Shown piece after piece: positions 44,427-52,856 of a stretch of 64,000 nt of DNA (the first letter of the stretch is position 1; each line of letters begins with the position of its first letter). The notes below the pieces were generated by a model. The model saw only the letters and a program-made list of their open reading frames with translations, ran no database searches and had not been told where the DNA came from. The DNA lies in the NCBI GenBank assembly GCA_028736075.1, contig CP117875.1, forward strand, positions 2,356,001-2,420,000. The letters are read 5' to 3'. Source of the stretch: Chryseobacterium sp. KACC 21268 (lineage in GTDB: Bacteria; Bacteroidota; Bacteroidia; Flavobacteriales; Weeksellaceae). Made by a program: the position numbers and the translations under genes.

Positions 44427-45192
44427 TTGCTTGCCAGTTTTCTTCGCTATCGTCATAGAAAGATGATAGAGCTAATGTTCCATGATGTCCTGTGGTTTTC
44501 GCAGGAAGATAAAATTGCTTTTTAGATTGAATGGAATTATAAATAGGCTTCCAAGTAGATTCTTCATTTCTAGCTGACGAAGTATAAACAGGAATCTTTA
44601 TTTCCTTTGCGAATTCTGAAATATTTCTATTCTCGACTTTAAAATATTCCCCTGGAGAGTAAGCAATGAGTGCTTTATAATCTTTTGGATACTTAGCTGC
44701 CATATAAAATCCCAACGACGCTGAGTATGAACTTCCCCAATAAATTATTTTTCTAGATTTAATTTGATTTTTAGCATAATCGAAAGACGCTTCCAAGTCA
44801 GGAATTACGTCTTCAAAAGCGGTGGACATTCCTTGTTTTAAAGCTTCTTTTTTGGTCAGATTAGTGACTTGATTCAAGATATCTCCCGAGCGAAGATCAA
44901 CTGCCAATACATTGAAACCTAAGTCGACCAATCTTGGTGCAATACTTCTGAATTCACCTCTGCTGAAACCAGCTTGGTGATAGAGTATGATAAGCGGACC
45001 GCGTTTGTTGTTACCTGAATATAAATCCGCATAAACTTTCAGTCCATCAGAAGTTGAGAAATTTACTGTTTTGTAGGTGTGGTGCTTTACATCCAGAGTA
45101 CTTGGAATAGGGTCAGAAAGTGATGCGGTAGATGAACAATTGTACAAACAATTTAAAAGAATAACCCAAAGTATGAAATAAAATTTTTTCAT
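44398..45192 (-). CDS. Lipoprotein alpha/beta hydrolase
   Basis: A 264-residue minus-strand protein with a lipobox L-Y-N-C (C19). The hydrolase fold shows G-P-L-I-I-L-Y-H-Q-A-G at the first strand, the nucleophile elbow W-G-S-S-Y-S (G-x-S-x-S, slightly unusual), and a C-terminal catalytic histidine in T-G-H-H-G-T. Dienelactone-hydrolase-like; substrate unknown. It converges with, and overlaps by 29 bp, the patatin gene. Confidence 0.83.
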   Translation of the reverse strand: MKKFYFILWVILLNCLYNCSSTASLSDPIPSTLDVKHHTYKTVNFSTSDGLKVYADLYSGNNKRGPLIILYHQAGFSRGEFRSIAPRLVDLGFNVLAVDLRSGDILNQVTNLTKKEALKQGMSTAFEDVIPDLEASFDYAKNQIKSRKIIYWGSSYSASLGFYMAAKYPKDYKALIAYSPGEYFKVENRNISEFAKEIKIPVYTSSARNEESTWKPIYNSIQSKKQFYLPAKTTGHHGTLALSSFYDDSEENWQAIIPFLKTLL

Positions 45193-45246
45193 AATGCCCT
45201 GTTTAAGCTATTTTGTTATTATAATTACGTATTATTTTTGATTCGT

Positions 45247-45254
45247 CAAATATA
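45247..45254 (-). promoter_or_regulatory. Promoter -7 element of the lipoprotein hydrolase gene
   Basis: Minus-strand TATATTTG, a full TAnnTTTG match, 55 bp before the start codon. No clear -33 element. Confidence 0.45.
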
Positions 45255-45329
45255 ACAGATTATTTTTAATTATTTGTGTTATAATATTAATTTAACTTAA
45301 AGGAAAAGGAAATATATTTTTAATTTTAT

Positions 45330-46157
45330 TTAAATAATTTTCTCACCGCAGATTTTGCAAAAACGGGCATTCTCATCATTATCTTCGTTGCCGCATCGGT
45401 TACACTGAAAATTGTTTTTCTTTTGTTTGCGAAATTCGGAAGTTACAATTCCTGTTGGAACCGCAATAATGCTGTAACCACAGAGCATCACTACGATTGA
45501 AAGCATTTTACCAACTGGTGTAGCAGGAGAGATGTCGCCGTAACCTACTGTAGTTATTGTAACAACCGCCCAATAAACACTCTGCGGAATGCTACTAAAG
45601 CCATTATTCCCACCTTCTATCAAATACATGAGCGACCCAATCATGATGATGAAAATCACCATAAACAAAAGGAAAATGTAAATCTTTCGAGAACTTTGCC
45701 TCAGTGCGGAAACTATAAATCGACCGTCGTGCATATAATCCGCAAGGTTGAAAATCCTAAAAATCCTTAGCATTCTCAACATTCTAATAATCGCAACAAA
45801 ATGCCAAATCGGAAAAAATAAACTGATGTAGAAAGGCACGATGGAGAGAAAATCAATAATACCTAAAGGACTAAAAATATATTCTTCCCGGTCCTTTACG
45901 CAAATAATTCTCAAAATATATTCTATCGTGAATATTAAAGTGATAAAAAATTCTGCGTAATAAAACTCCCTGTAATATTCCAATCTGAAAATAGGAATAG
46001 TTTCCACCATCAACAAAGCCGTACTGATGAGAATTAGAACAAGTAAACAGATATCGAATATTTTCCCTGCTTTTGTATGGGACAGGTAAACTGTTTCGTA
46101 TATCTTCTTTCGCCATCCATCCTCCGGAATAAGGTCAAACTCTGGTTTGATTTTCAT
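45330..46157 (-). CDS. Voltage-gated potassium channel with a C-terminal zinc ribbon
   Basis: A 275-residue minus-strand channel with six membrane segments. S4 carries regularly spaced arginines (R-M-L-R-M-L-R-I-F-R-I-F), and the pore loop has the selectivity filter T-I-T-T-V-G-Y-G-D. The cytoplasmic C-terminus ends in a C-x-x-C ... C-x-x-C zinc ribbon (C-N-R-C-G-N and F-C-K-I-C-G), an addition seen in some bacterial Kv channels. The start is followed upstream by the divergent Xre-RES operon. Confidence 0.93.
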   Translation of the reverse strand: MKIKPEFDLIPEDGWRKKIYETVYLSHTKAGKIFDICLLVLILISTALLMVETIPIFRLEYYREFYYAEFFITLIFTIEYILRIICVKDREEYIFSPLGIIDFLSIVPFYISLFFPIWHFVAIIRMLRMLRIFRIFNLADYMHDGRFIVSALRQSSRKIYIFLLFMVIFIIMIGSLMYLIEGGNNGFSSIPQSVYWAVVTITTVGYGDISPATPVGKMLSIVVMLCGYSIIAVPTGIVTSEFRKQKKNNFQCNRCGNEDNDENARFCKICGEKII

Positions 46158-46216
46158 TTTAGTAAATTAAAAATTGAAGGTAATAAAATAAATCAATTCA
46201 AAATAATTAAAAAATT

Positions 46217-46257
46217 AGACAAAAGTCTTTTTTATACAGACAAAAGTCTTATATTTG
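46217..46257 (+). promoter_or_regulatory. Promoter and twin operator of the first Xre-RES operon
   Basis: The palindrome AGACAAAAGTCT occurs twice, at 46217-46228 and 46238-46249, 21 bp apart (two helical turns), and the second copy abuts the -7 element TATATTTG (46250-46257). This is the geometry of an autoregulatory operator bound by two antitoxin dimers. Confidence 0.8.
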
Positions 46258-46278
46258 TGATGTAGAAAAATAAAAGCG

Positions 46279-46734
46279 ATGAAAAAATATAAAACAACAA
46301 ACACCACACATTCCGTATCAGAGCCAGTTGCAGTCTATGGATATCAGAATTTTGACGATGGCGGCATCTTCAGAATGATAGAAATTGCAGAACGCGGTAT
46401 TTCTTTTAAACTTTTTGATAATCTTGTGAAAAAGTTCCCTTTCAGTTTTCAAGAGTGGGCTGGTTTTCTTCATATTTCTGGGAAAACATTGTCCCGTTAC
46501 CAAAAAGAAGAGAAAACCTTTGACACATTGCAATCCGAGAAGATATTGCAAATAGAAATGCTCTACAAAAGAGGCGAGGAGGTTTTTGGTTCGTCAGATT
46601 ACTTTTTGATTTGGTTGCAAGCAGAAAACTTGGCTTTAGGCAAAACAAAACCACAAGACCTGATTGGTAGTAACTTTGGAATCTCTCTTCTAATGGATGA
46701 GCTTACAAGATTGGAGCACGGTATTTTAGCGTAA
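46279..46734 (+). CDS. Xre/MbcA/ParS-type antitoxin
   Basis: A 151-residue antitoxin of the DUF2384 class. A helix-turn-helix lies at about 55-80 (F-L-H-I-S-G-K-T-L-S-R-Y-Q-K), and the C-terminal DUF2384 part has L-A-L-G-K-T-K-P-Q-D-L-I and the final helix that blocks the toxin. It shares the N-terminal EPVAxYG motif with the second antitoxin in this window (61635). The RES gene follows after 6 bp. Confidence 0.9.
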   Translation: MKKYKTTNTTHSVSEPVAVYGYQNFDDGGIFRMIEIAERGISFKLFDNLVKKFPFSFQEWAGFLHISGKTLSRYQKEEKTFDTLQSEKILQIEMLYKRGEEVFGSSDYFLIWLQAENLALGKTKPQDLIGSNFGISLLMDELTRLEHGILA

Positions 46735-46740
46735 TTCTTG

Positions 46741-47193
46741 ATGATAGTTTATAGACTTTCAAAAGAAATCTACGCCAATGATCTTTCAGGAAAAGGTGCT
46801 GAAATAGCTGGTGGACGATGGAATAGCAAAGGCAACGCGACGTTGTACACAGGACAATCTATAGCGCTTTGCGTTACTGAAATCGCCGTTCACATTCCGC
46901 TTGGCATTATTCCAAAAGATTTTCGTTTGGTTCATATTGAGATTCCTGATATTGAGGTTTTTGAACCGAAAAGATTTCCTAAGGATTGGAATACTTTTCC
47001 GCATCTGGACGCTACACAAAAAATGGGTGACAAATTTCTTAAGGAAAATAAATTCTTGGCTATGAAAGTTCCATCCGCGGCGGTTCAAGGGGAATTTAAT
47101 TATATTATCAATCCTCGAAATGTCAATTTTAAAGATGTTAAAATCATAAAGGTGGAGAAATTCACTTTTGATGACCGATTGTTTATCAGATAA
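46741..47193 (+). CDS. RES-domain toxin
   Basis: About 150 residues from ATG 46741 (a TTG at 46738 is less likely). RES toxins degrade or modify NAD+ with an ADP-ribosyltransferase-like fold. The named residues are visible: R26 in G-G-R-W-N, Y36, S40 and E47 in C-V-T-E. It is the second gene of a toxin-antitoxin operon and is followed after 11 bp by the Nif3-like gene, so transcription may continue. Confidence 0.92.
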   Translation: MIVYRLSKEIYANDLSGKGAEIAGGRWNSKGNATLYTGQSIALCVTEIAVHIPLGIIPKDFRLVHIEIPDIEVFEPKRFPKDWNTFPHLDATQKMGDKFLKENKFLAMKVPSAAVQGEFNYIINPRNVNFKDVKIIKVEKFTFDDRLFIR

Positions 47194-47204
47194 AAATTAA
47201 ATTA

Positions 47205-48302
47205 ATGAAAATCAATGAATTTATAAAGGAGTTTGAGAAATTGATCCCAATAAAACAAGCGGAAGATTTTGATAATGTGGGATTAATTTGCGGAAATCCA
47301 GATAGAGAAATCTCAGGAATTCTGATTGCTCACGACGCTTTGGAATTGGTTATCGATGAAGCTGTTGAAAAGAATTTCAATCTCGTGGTTTGTTTTCATC
47401 CGATTATTTTTTCTGGATTAAAATCAATTACTGGAAAGAATTATGTTGAGAAAGCCGTCCTGAAAGCTTTGGAAAACAAAATTGCAATCTATGCGATTCA
47501 CACGGCTTTTGACAATGATTATTTTGGTGTTAATTATAAAATCTGCGAAGTTCTTGGATTGAAGAATCAAAAAATATTGATGCCGAAACAAAATCAATTA
47601 AAGAAATTGGAAGTTTATGTTCCGGTTGATTCGGCTGAGAATTTGAAAAATGCCTTGTTCCAAGCTGGTGCGGGAAATATCGGTTTTTATGATGAATGTA
47701 GTTTTTCTATTAATGGAAACGGAACATTCCGTCCGTTGCAAGGTTCAAATCCAGTAACTGGAATTCATAACGAAAGAGAAAACGCAGATGAAGTTTTGGT
47801 CTCAGTCATTTTTGAAGATTTTAAGAAAAACCAAATTCTTTCTGCGATGAAACAAAATCATCCTTACGAAGAAGTGGCTTATCAATTAATTTCGCTCGAC
47901 AACGAAAATCATTATACTGGTTTGGGCAGATTCGGAGATTTGGAGACCGAAATGGATGAGAAGGATTTCTTACAATTTGTAAAGGAAAAATTTGACCTTA
48001 AAGTCATTAGACACAGTTCTTTAATTAATAAAAAAATTAGAAAAGTTGGCGTCTTGGGTGGAAGTGGAGCAAGTGGAATCAAGTCTGCATTGGCTTCAAA
48101 ATGTGATGCTTACCTTACTGGCGATGTGAAATATCACGACCTTTTCTCAGCAGAAGATAAAATACTGATCTGCGATATCGGACATTTTGAATCGGAACAA
48201 TTTGTAACTCAACAATTATTTGAAATATTGTCCGAAAAATTCACTATATTTGCCATCGCAAAAACGACTAAGAAAACAAATCCTGTTAATTATTTTATAT
48301 AG
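47205..48302 (+). CDS. Nif3-like dinuclear metal-centre protein
   Basis: A 365-residue member of the NIF3/DUF34 family. The first metal motif is C-F-H-P-I-I-F-S-G, the second H-T-A-F-D-N; a later G-H-F-E-S-E completes the site. Between the two halves an inserted PII-like domain (about 125-235) gives the long form of the family. Function uncertain (GTP cyclohydrolase-like or metal-related roles have been suggested). It is followed after 2 bp by the coiled-coil gene, the usual pair in Bacteroidetes. Confidence 0.9.
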   Translation: MKINEFIKEFEKLIPIKQAEDFDNVGLICGNPDREISGILIAHDALELVIDEAVEKNFNLVVCFHPIIFSGLKSITGKNYVEKAVLKALENKIAIYAIHTAFDNDYFGVNYKICEVLGLKNQKILMPKQNQLKKLEVYVPVDSAENLKNALFQAGAGNIGFYDECSFSINGNGTFRPLQGSNPVTGIHNERENADEVLVSVIFEDFKKNQILSAMKQNHPYEEVAYQLISLDNENHYTGLGRFGDLETEMDEKDFLQFVKEKFDLKVIRHSSLINKKIRKVGVLGGSGASGIKSALASKCDAYLTGDVKYHDLFSAEDKILICDIGHFESEQFVTQQLFEILSEKFTIFAIAKTTKKTNPVNYFI

Positions 48303-48304
48303 AT

Positions 48305-49090
48305 ATGGCTGATAAAAAAGTAAACGAAATTTCTGTTGAAGAAAAACTAAGAGCACTTTACGATTTGCAGATCATTGATTCCCGTTTGGATGAGATCCGC
48401 AACACAAGAGGCGAATTGCCAATTGAAGTAGAAGATCTTGAGATAGAAATTGAAGGTCTTAACAAAAGAGCCCAAAAATTCGAATCTGAAATTGCTGAGC
48501 AAAATGCAGAGATCAATGAGAAAAAAGATCTTATGAAAAGCGCTCAAGTATTGATTGACAAATATAAAACGCAGCAAGATAACGTTAGAAATAACAAAGA
48601 ATTCGAAACTTTAGCAAAAGAAGTAGAGTACCAGGAATTGGAAATTCAATTGGCTGAAAAAAGAATCAAAGAATTTGGAGGGAAGATCGATCACAAAAAG
48701 GAAACTTTGGCTGACCTTACTGCTAAGATCGATGAGCTAAACAACCACTTGGTTCACAAGAAAAACGAGTTGGAAAACTTGGTTTCTGAAACTCAAAAAG
48801 AAGAAGATTATCTATTGGAAAAATCTAAAGAATTTGCTGAGAAAATCGATCAAAGATTATTGGTTTCTTATCAAAGGATCCGTACTGGATCTTCAACAGG
48901 TCTTGCAGTTGTAGGTTTGGAAAGAGGAGCGCCAAAAGGTTCTTTCTTCACAATTCCACCACAGAAGCAAATGGAGATCGCTCAGAGAAAGAAGATCATC
49001 ATTGATGAGCATTCTGGAAAGATCTTGGTAGATGATGAGTTGGTAAATGAAGAAACTGCAAAGATGGAAAGCATTATCAAATTCAACTAA
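48305..49090 (+). CDS. Zinc-ribbon family coiled-coil protein that has lost its cysteines
   Basis: A 261-residue protein: a long helical coiled coil (about 12-190) followed by the small C-terminal domain known in this family as a C4 zinc ribbon. Here the domain reads G-A-P-K-G-S-F-F-T-I-P-P ... D-E-H-S-G-K-I-L, where relatives have G-x-C-x-x-C and C-x-x-C-G-R-I. No cysteine is left, so it cannot bind zinc in the usual way. It stands in its normal place after nif3 and ends at a strong terminator. Confidence 0.87.
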   Translation: MADKKVNEISVEEKLRALYDLQIIDSRLDEIRNTRGELPIEVEDLEIEIEGLNKRAQKFESEIAEQNAEINEKKDLMKSAQVLIDKYKTQQDNVRNNKEFETLAKEVEYQELEIQLAEKRIKEFGGKIDHKKETLADLTAKIDELNNHLVHKKNELENLVSETQKEEDYLLEKSKEFAEKIDQRLLVSYQRIRTGSSTGLAVVGLERGAPKGSFFTIPPQKQMEIAQRKKIIIDEHSGKILVDDELVNEETAKMESIIKFN

Positions 49091-49110
49091 TCGAAATTTG
49101 ATTTAAATAT

Positions 49111-49145
49111 AAAAAGAGACCCGAATTTTCGGGTCTCTTTTTTTT
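49111..49145. terminator. Bidirectional terminator
   Basis: A perfect stem with GAGACCCGAA (49116-49125) and TTCGGGTCTC (49128-49137), flanked by A5 on the left and T8 on the right. It serves the plus-strand coiled-coil gene and the convergent GIN gene. Confidence 0.88.
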
Positions 49146-49162
49146 GAGAAAATAATATAAAA

Positions 49163-49987
49163 TTACTGGATAGAAATAGATCCAGAACTACTTTCGTTTT
49201 TAGTGATCTCATTCAAACTTCCTCTTTTGATCACACGGATATCTCCGCTGGAAGATGCGCTTGCAGTAACACTTTTACTCACGCCAATGGTGATGTCGGC
49301 AGACGATGACGTTGCTAAAACAGCACTTTCTGTCGTGAAGTTTTCCGCGTCCACATCACCAGAAGATGACGCTTGGATGTTCACACTTTCAGATTTTCCT
49401 TTGATGTCGATTCCGCCGGAAGATGAGCTTTGCATATTCAAACTTTTCGCATTGACCTCGCCTTCGTAATTTCCGCTGCTTGACGCTTGGATATTGATAT
49501 TTCCGCCATTGATATTTCCTTTTATGGTTCCAGAGCTGGAAACTTTCACATCAAGATCAGAGAAACTGAAGTTGTCTTTCAAAGAGATGCTTCCGCTGGA
49601 ATTGGCTGCCAAATGGTCAAAATCTTTAGCATAAACTTTAATTTTGATTCGATCTGTAGAAATACTTTTCATAGACTCCGATTGGATTTTCACTTGTACT
49701 TTTCCGCCGTTTTGTTTCACGACAACATATTTCATCAGGTCAGAAGGTGCATAAACAATGATTTTCTCATTGTTAGATTTGAAGACTTCCGCATTAAGAG
49801 AAGTCGAGATTTCCAATTCATCAAAATTAATGTCGTAAGTTTTCTCAATCACTTCACCTTTTCCGGAGTCAGATATCAAGTTAGAAAACATCGCATCGTT
49901 TCCGTTGGAATTGTCACTTTTGGATTGTACACAAGAAAAATTTGCAGCAGAAGCCAAAAGGACCAGAGTTAAAAGTTGTATTTTCAT
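49163..49987 (-). CDS. GIN-domain (DUF2807) lipoprotein
   Basis: A 274-residue minus-strand lipoprotein with lipobox A-N-F-S-C (C19). The mature part is a right-handed beta-helix built of repeating S-S-S-G units (for example I-Q-A-S-S-S-G-D, M-Q-S-S-S-S-G-G), typical of the putative auto-transporter adhesin head GIN domain. Surface or periplasmic, function unknown. A 161-residue plus-strand frame opposite it is a shadow. Confidence 0.9.
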   Translation of the reverse strand: MKIQLLTLVLLASAANFSCVQSKSDNSNGNDAMFSNLISDSGKGEVIEKTYDINFDELEISTSLNAEVFKSNNEKIIVYAPSDLMKYVVVKQNGGKVQVKIQSESMKSISTDRIKIKVYAKDFDHLAANSSGSISLKDNFSFSDLDVKVSSSGTIKGNINGGNINIQASSSGNYEGEVNAKSLNMQSSSSGGIDIKGKSESVNIQASSSGDVDAENFTTESAVLATSSSADITIGVSKSVTASASSSGDIRVIKRGSLNEITKNESSSGSISIQ

Positions 49988-50124
49988 AAGTATAATTTTT
50001 TATAGTTTCTGATTTTATATAACTAAGACACTTGAAAACTCGATTTCATTACATCAAAAAATTATTTTTTCTCATTCTAAATAATTTTCTAAATTTACAA
50101 CATTAAAAAAATAAATATTAAAGT

Positions 50125-50616
50125 ATGAAAAATATATTGTTTGCATTCGTATTGATAGGATTATCCGTTTCAGCATTCGCACAATCCGGTCCGCCAGCAG
50201 GCGAAGCGAAAGTTGGCGAATATTACGGCCAGGATGTTTCCGCAAAAGCTGTTAAGAAAGCCATTTCTCCAGACGAACTCAATAAAGAATTAAAAGCAAC
50301 ACCCAAAATCGCCAAAACTTCTGTCAAAGGAAAAGTAACCGGCGTTTGCCCTAAGAAAGGCTGTTGGATAAGCTTGGCAACAGATTCCGGCGAAACATTC
50401 TTCGTGAAGATGAAAGATTATGCCTTCTTCGTTCCGACCGCTTTGGAGGGTAAAACCGTGATTTTGGAAGGCAGCGCAGAGAGCAAAACCACTTCAGTAA
50501 AAGAATTGCAACATTATGCCGAGGACGCTAAAAAATCTCAGGCCGAGATAGATGCGATCACAGAACCAAAAACCGAAACCAGATTTTTAGCTAGCGCTAT
50601 CAAGGTCGTAGAGTGA
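50125..50616 (+). CDS. DUF4920 domain exported protein
   Basis: A 163-residue protein with a signal peptide (S-A-F-A-Q) and a small beta-barrel-like domain. The motif V-C-P-K-K-G-C-W-I-S-L is typical of DUF4920 and may bind metal or form a disulfide. Function unknown. Confidence 0.85.
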   Translation: MKNILFAFVLIGLSVSAFAQSGPPAGEAKVGEYYGQDVSAKAVKKAISPDELNKELKATPKIAKTSVKGKVTGVCPKKGCWISLATDSGETFFVKMKDYAFFVPTALEGKTVILEGSAESKTTSVKELQHYAEDAKKSQAEIDAITEPKTETRFLASAIKVVE

Positions 50617-50659
50617 TAAAAAATTGCTCCCTTTAGGTTTGTGGCAACAATTTTAATAC

Positions 50660-50687
50660 AAGCTTCAGATTTTTCTGAGGCTTTTTT
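50660..50687 (+). terminator. Intrinsic terminator after the DUF4920 gene
   Basis: AAGCTTCAGA (50660-50669) pairs with TCTGAGGCTT (50674-50683), one T-G pair, loop TTTT, and the T run continues to 50687. Confidence 0.8.
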
Positions 50688-50698
50688 CTTTGGGCGTA

Positions 50699-50763
50699 TC
50701 TCTTTGTTTTGCTTTCACGTTTAGTTTATCGAAAGACATTTTCAGCAAAGCAAAACAAAGAGA
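50699..50763. repeat. 17-bp perfect inverted repeat in an intergenic repeat element
   Basis: TCTCTTTGTTTTGCTTT (50699-50715) and its exact complement (50747-50763), spaced by 31 bp. It is joined to the sequence at 50768-50880 that resembles 30361-30480. Together with the terminator this accounts for most of the gene-free stretch 50617-50978; two short frames there are not convincing genes. It may be a small non-autonomous element or a repeat with RNA structure. Confidence 0.7.
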
Positions 50764-50767
50764 CCGG

Positions 50768-50880
50768 GCTATCCGCTACTATCTTTTTTCGCCAACGCTT
50801 TCCCCTCACCGAAAAAAGGATATCCGCTGCTATCCCTTACGCGCTGGCGCAAGATTCACGATTTGTCACAGTTAGAAAAT
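50768..50880. repeat. Dispersed intergenic sequence, second copy
   Basis: Shows the same order of blocks as 30361-30480: T-A-T-C-C-G, ATCTTTTTT, CGCTTT, AAAAAAGGAT, TCCGCT, then a GC-rich stretch and ATTTGTCA. GC content is higher than that of the surroundings. Confidence 0.5.
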
Positions 50881-50978
50881 GTTCCCAAAGAGGAAGCTTT
50901 GGCAATTGTCAAACTGCAAGATAATTCCTTTGAAACACCACCAATTCTGCTTATATTTACACTCTAAATTTTCAAAAA

Positions 50979-51815
50979 ATGGCAGACTGGAAAATCGTCA
51001 AAGAATACGAAGATATTACCTATAAAAAATCAAATGGCGTTGCAAGAATCGCTATCAACAGACCAGAAGTCAGAAACGCTTTCCGACCAAAAACAACCTC
51101 AGAACTTTACGACGCATTCTACGATGCTTACGAGGATTCGTCCATCGGCGTTGTGCTGTTGACAGGCGAAGGTCCAAGTCCAAAAGACGGCGGTCACGCA
51201 TTCTGCAGCGGCGGCGACCAAAAAGCCCGTGGCCATCAGGGTTACGTGGGAGAAGATGGAAGACATCGCCTTAATATTCTGGAAGTTCAACGTCTGATTC
51301 GTTTTATGCCAAAAGCGGTGATTGCTGTGGTAAACGGTTGGGCAGTTGGTGGTGGACATTCACTTCACGTGGTTTGCGATTTGACTTTGGCAAGTGAGGA
51401 ACACGCGATTTTCAAACAGACCGATGCGGACGTTACGAGTTTCGACGGTGGTTATGGTTCTGCATATTTGGCAAAAATGGTAGGTCAGAAAAAAGCTAGA
51501 GAAATATTCTTTTTAGGAAGAAATTATTCAGCTAAAGAAGCAGAAGAGATGGGAATGGTAAACGCCGTAATTCCTCACGCAGAATTGGAAGACACCGCTT
51601 ACGAATGGGCGCAAGAAATCCTTGCAAAATCGCCAACTTCCATCAGAATGCTGAAATTCGCAATGAATCTAACAGACGACGGAATGGTTGGACAGCAGAT
51701 TTTCGCAGGAGAAGCAACCCGTTTAGCCTATATGACAGAGGAAGCGAAAGAGGGTAGAAATGCTTTCTTGGAAAAACGCAAACCAAACTTTGGTGACGAC
51801 CAGTGGATATCTTAA
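50979..51815 (+). CDS. menB: 1,4-dihydroxy-2-naphthoyl-CoA synthase
   Basis: A 278-residue crotonase-fold enzyme of menaquinone synthesis that closes the second ring. I-N-R-P-E-V-R-N-A-F-R-P-K-T, F-C-S-G-G-D-Q-K-A-R-G and V-N-G-W-A-V-G-G-G-H-S-L are the MenB-specific forms of the crotonase motifs; D-A-D-V-T-S-F-D-G-G-Y-G-S is also characteristic. menA follows 97 bp downstream. Confidence 0.96.
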   Translation: MADWKIVKEYEDITYKKSNGVARIAINRPEVRNAFRPKTTSELYDAFYDAYEDSSIGVVLLTGEGPSPKDGGHAFCSGGDQKARGHQGYVGEDGRHRLNILEVQRLIRFMPKAVIAVVNGWAVGGGHSLHVVCDLTLASEEHAIFKQTDADVTSFDGGYGSAYLAKMVGQKKAREIFFLGRNYSAKEAEEMGMVNAVIPHAELEDTAYEWAQEILAKSPTSIRMLKFAMNLTDDGMVGQQIFAGEATRLAYMTEEAKEGRNAFLEKRKPNFGDDQWIS

Positions 51816-51912
51816 TACTGTAATATGTCAAAAGTACAAAGTAAAAAGTATTAATCTTATTAAAAAAAAATTACATTGTACATCATACATTTTACTTTTT
51901 ACAAAAAAATAA

Positions 51913-52842
51913 ATGAAATATTGGATACAAGCTGCGAGGCTTAGAACTTTACCACTTTCTATGAGTGGAATTATTATGGGAGCTTTCATTGCAAAATGGA
52001 GGATTTCCCAGGAAGGTGGATTTTGGGACTGGCGGATTTTTGCTTTGGCACTTCTCGTGACTTTATTATATCAGGTCCTTTCCAACTTTGCCAACGATTA
52101 CGGCGATGGCGTGAAAGGAACAGACAAAAATAGGATAGGAGAAGCCGAGCAAAGAGCAGTGGCATCAGGAAAAATCACAGCAACTCAAATGAGAAATGCG
52201 GTGATTCTACTTTCGATTTTATCTTTTGTAGCAACAGTTGCCTTATTGTATGTCGCTTTCTATCCGGCTTACACCAGAGAGTTTTGGATTTTCATCGGAT
52301 TGGGAATTGCCTCGATTTTGGCAGCAATTGGATATACGGTTGGGAAAAAACCTTACGGCTATTTAGGTTTGGGCGATATTTTCGTGTTCATATTTTTCGG
52401 ATTGGTTTCGGTTTGTGGGAGTTATTTTCTGTTTACTAAATCTTTCAGTTGGGACGTCTTATTTCCTGCAATTGCAGTTGGAATGTTGAGTATGGCGGTT
52501 CTTAACCTGAATAATATGAGAGACATTGTCAATGATGAGTTATCAGGTAAAAAAACGTTTGCTTTGAAGCTAGGTTACAAAAATGCAATGATTTACGAAA
52601 TCATCTTATTGCAATTACCTATTCTTTTGATGTTGGCTTTTTTGATGTACAACGGCTTTCAAGCACAAGGGAAATATTATCCATTTATCGTGATGATTTT
52701 GATTTTCCCATTCATCAAATTAAGGAGAAGCATAATGGCTGTCAACGAACCAAAATTATTGGATCCATTTCTGAAACAGGTCGGAATCCTAACTTTCCTG
52801 ATGGCGGTTTTGACGGCTTTTGGCCTTAATTATTTTAATTAA
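51913..52842 (+). CDS. menA: 1,4-dihydroxy-2-naphthoate prenyltransferase
   Basis: A 309-residue membrane enzyme of the UbiA family with about eight or nine helices. The first prenyl-diphosphate motif is N-F-A-N-D-Y-G-D-G-V-K-G-T-D and the second N-N-M-R-D-I-V-N-D. The MenA-specific R-L-R-T-L-P-L-S-M-S-G start is present (A-A-R-L-R-T-L-P-L-S-M-S-G). It attaches the prenyl chain to the product of the MenB branch. Confidence 0.95.
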   Translation: MKYWIQAARLRTLPLSMSGIIMGAFIAKWRISQEGGFWDWRIFALALLVTLLYQVLSNFANDYGDGVKGTDKNRIGEAEQRAVASGKITATQMRNAVILLSILSFVATVALLYVAFYPAYTREFWIFIGLGIASILAAIGYTVGKKPYGYLGLGDIFVFIFFGLVSVCGSYFLFTKSFSWDVLFPAIAVGMLSMAVLNLNNMRDIVNDELSGKKTFALKLGYKNAMIYEIILLQLPILLMLAFLMYNGFQAQGKYYPFIVMILIFPFIKLRRSIMAVNEPKLLDPFLKQVGILTFLMAVLTAFGLNYFN

Positions 52843-52856
52843 TAAATCTAAAAAAA

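Noticed and set aside
49487-49972. A 161-codon plus frame opposite the GIN lipoprotein
   Set aside because: The minus-strand lipoprotein has a signal peptide and regular repeats; the opposite frame is a by-product of its repeated codons.
50690-50924. Two short plus frames in the gap between the DUF4920 gene and menB
   Set aside because: They cover the intergenic repeat, are Arg/Ser-rich and differ in frame only by the repeat's composition.
51841-51902. GTAAAAAGT and ACTTTTTAC inverted repeat between menB and menA
   Set aside because: A/T-only 9-bp arms with 44 bp between them, in a low-complexity spacer; no regulatory reading is justified.
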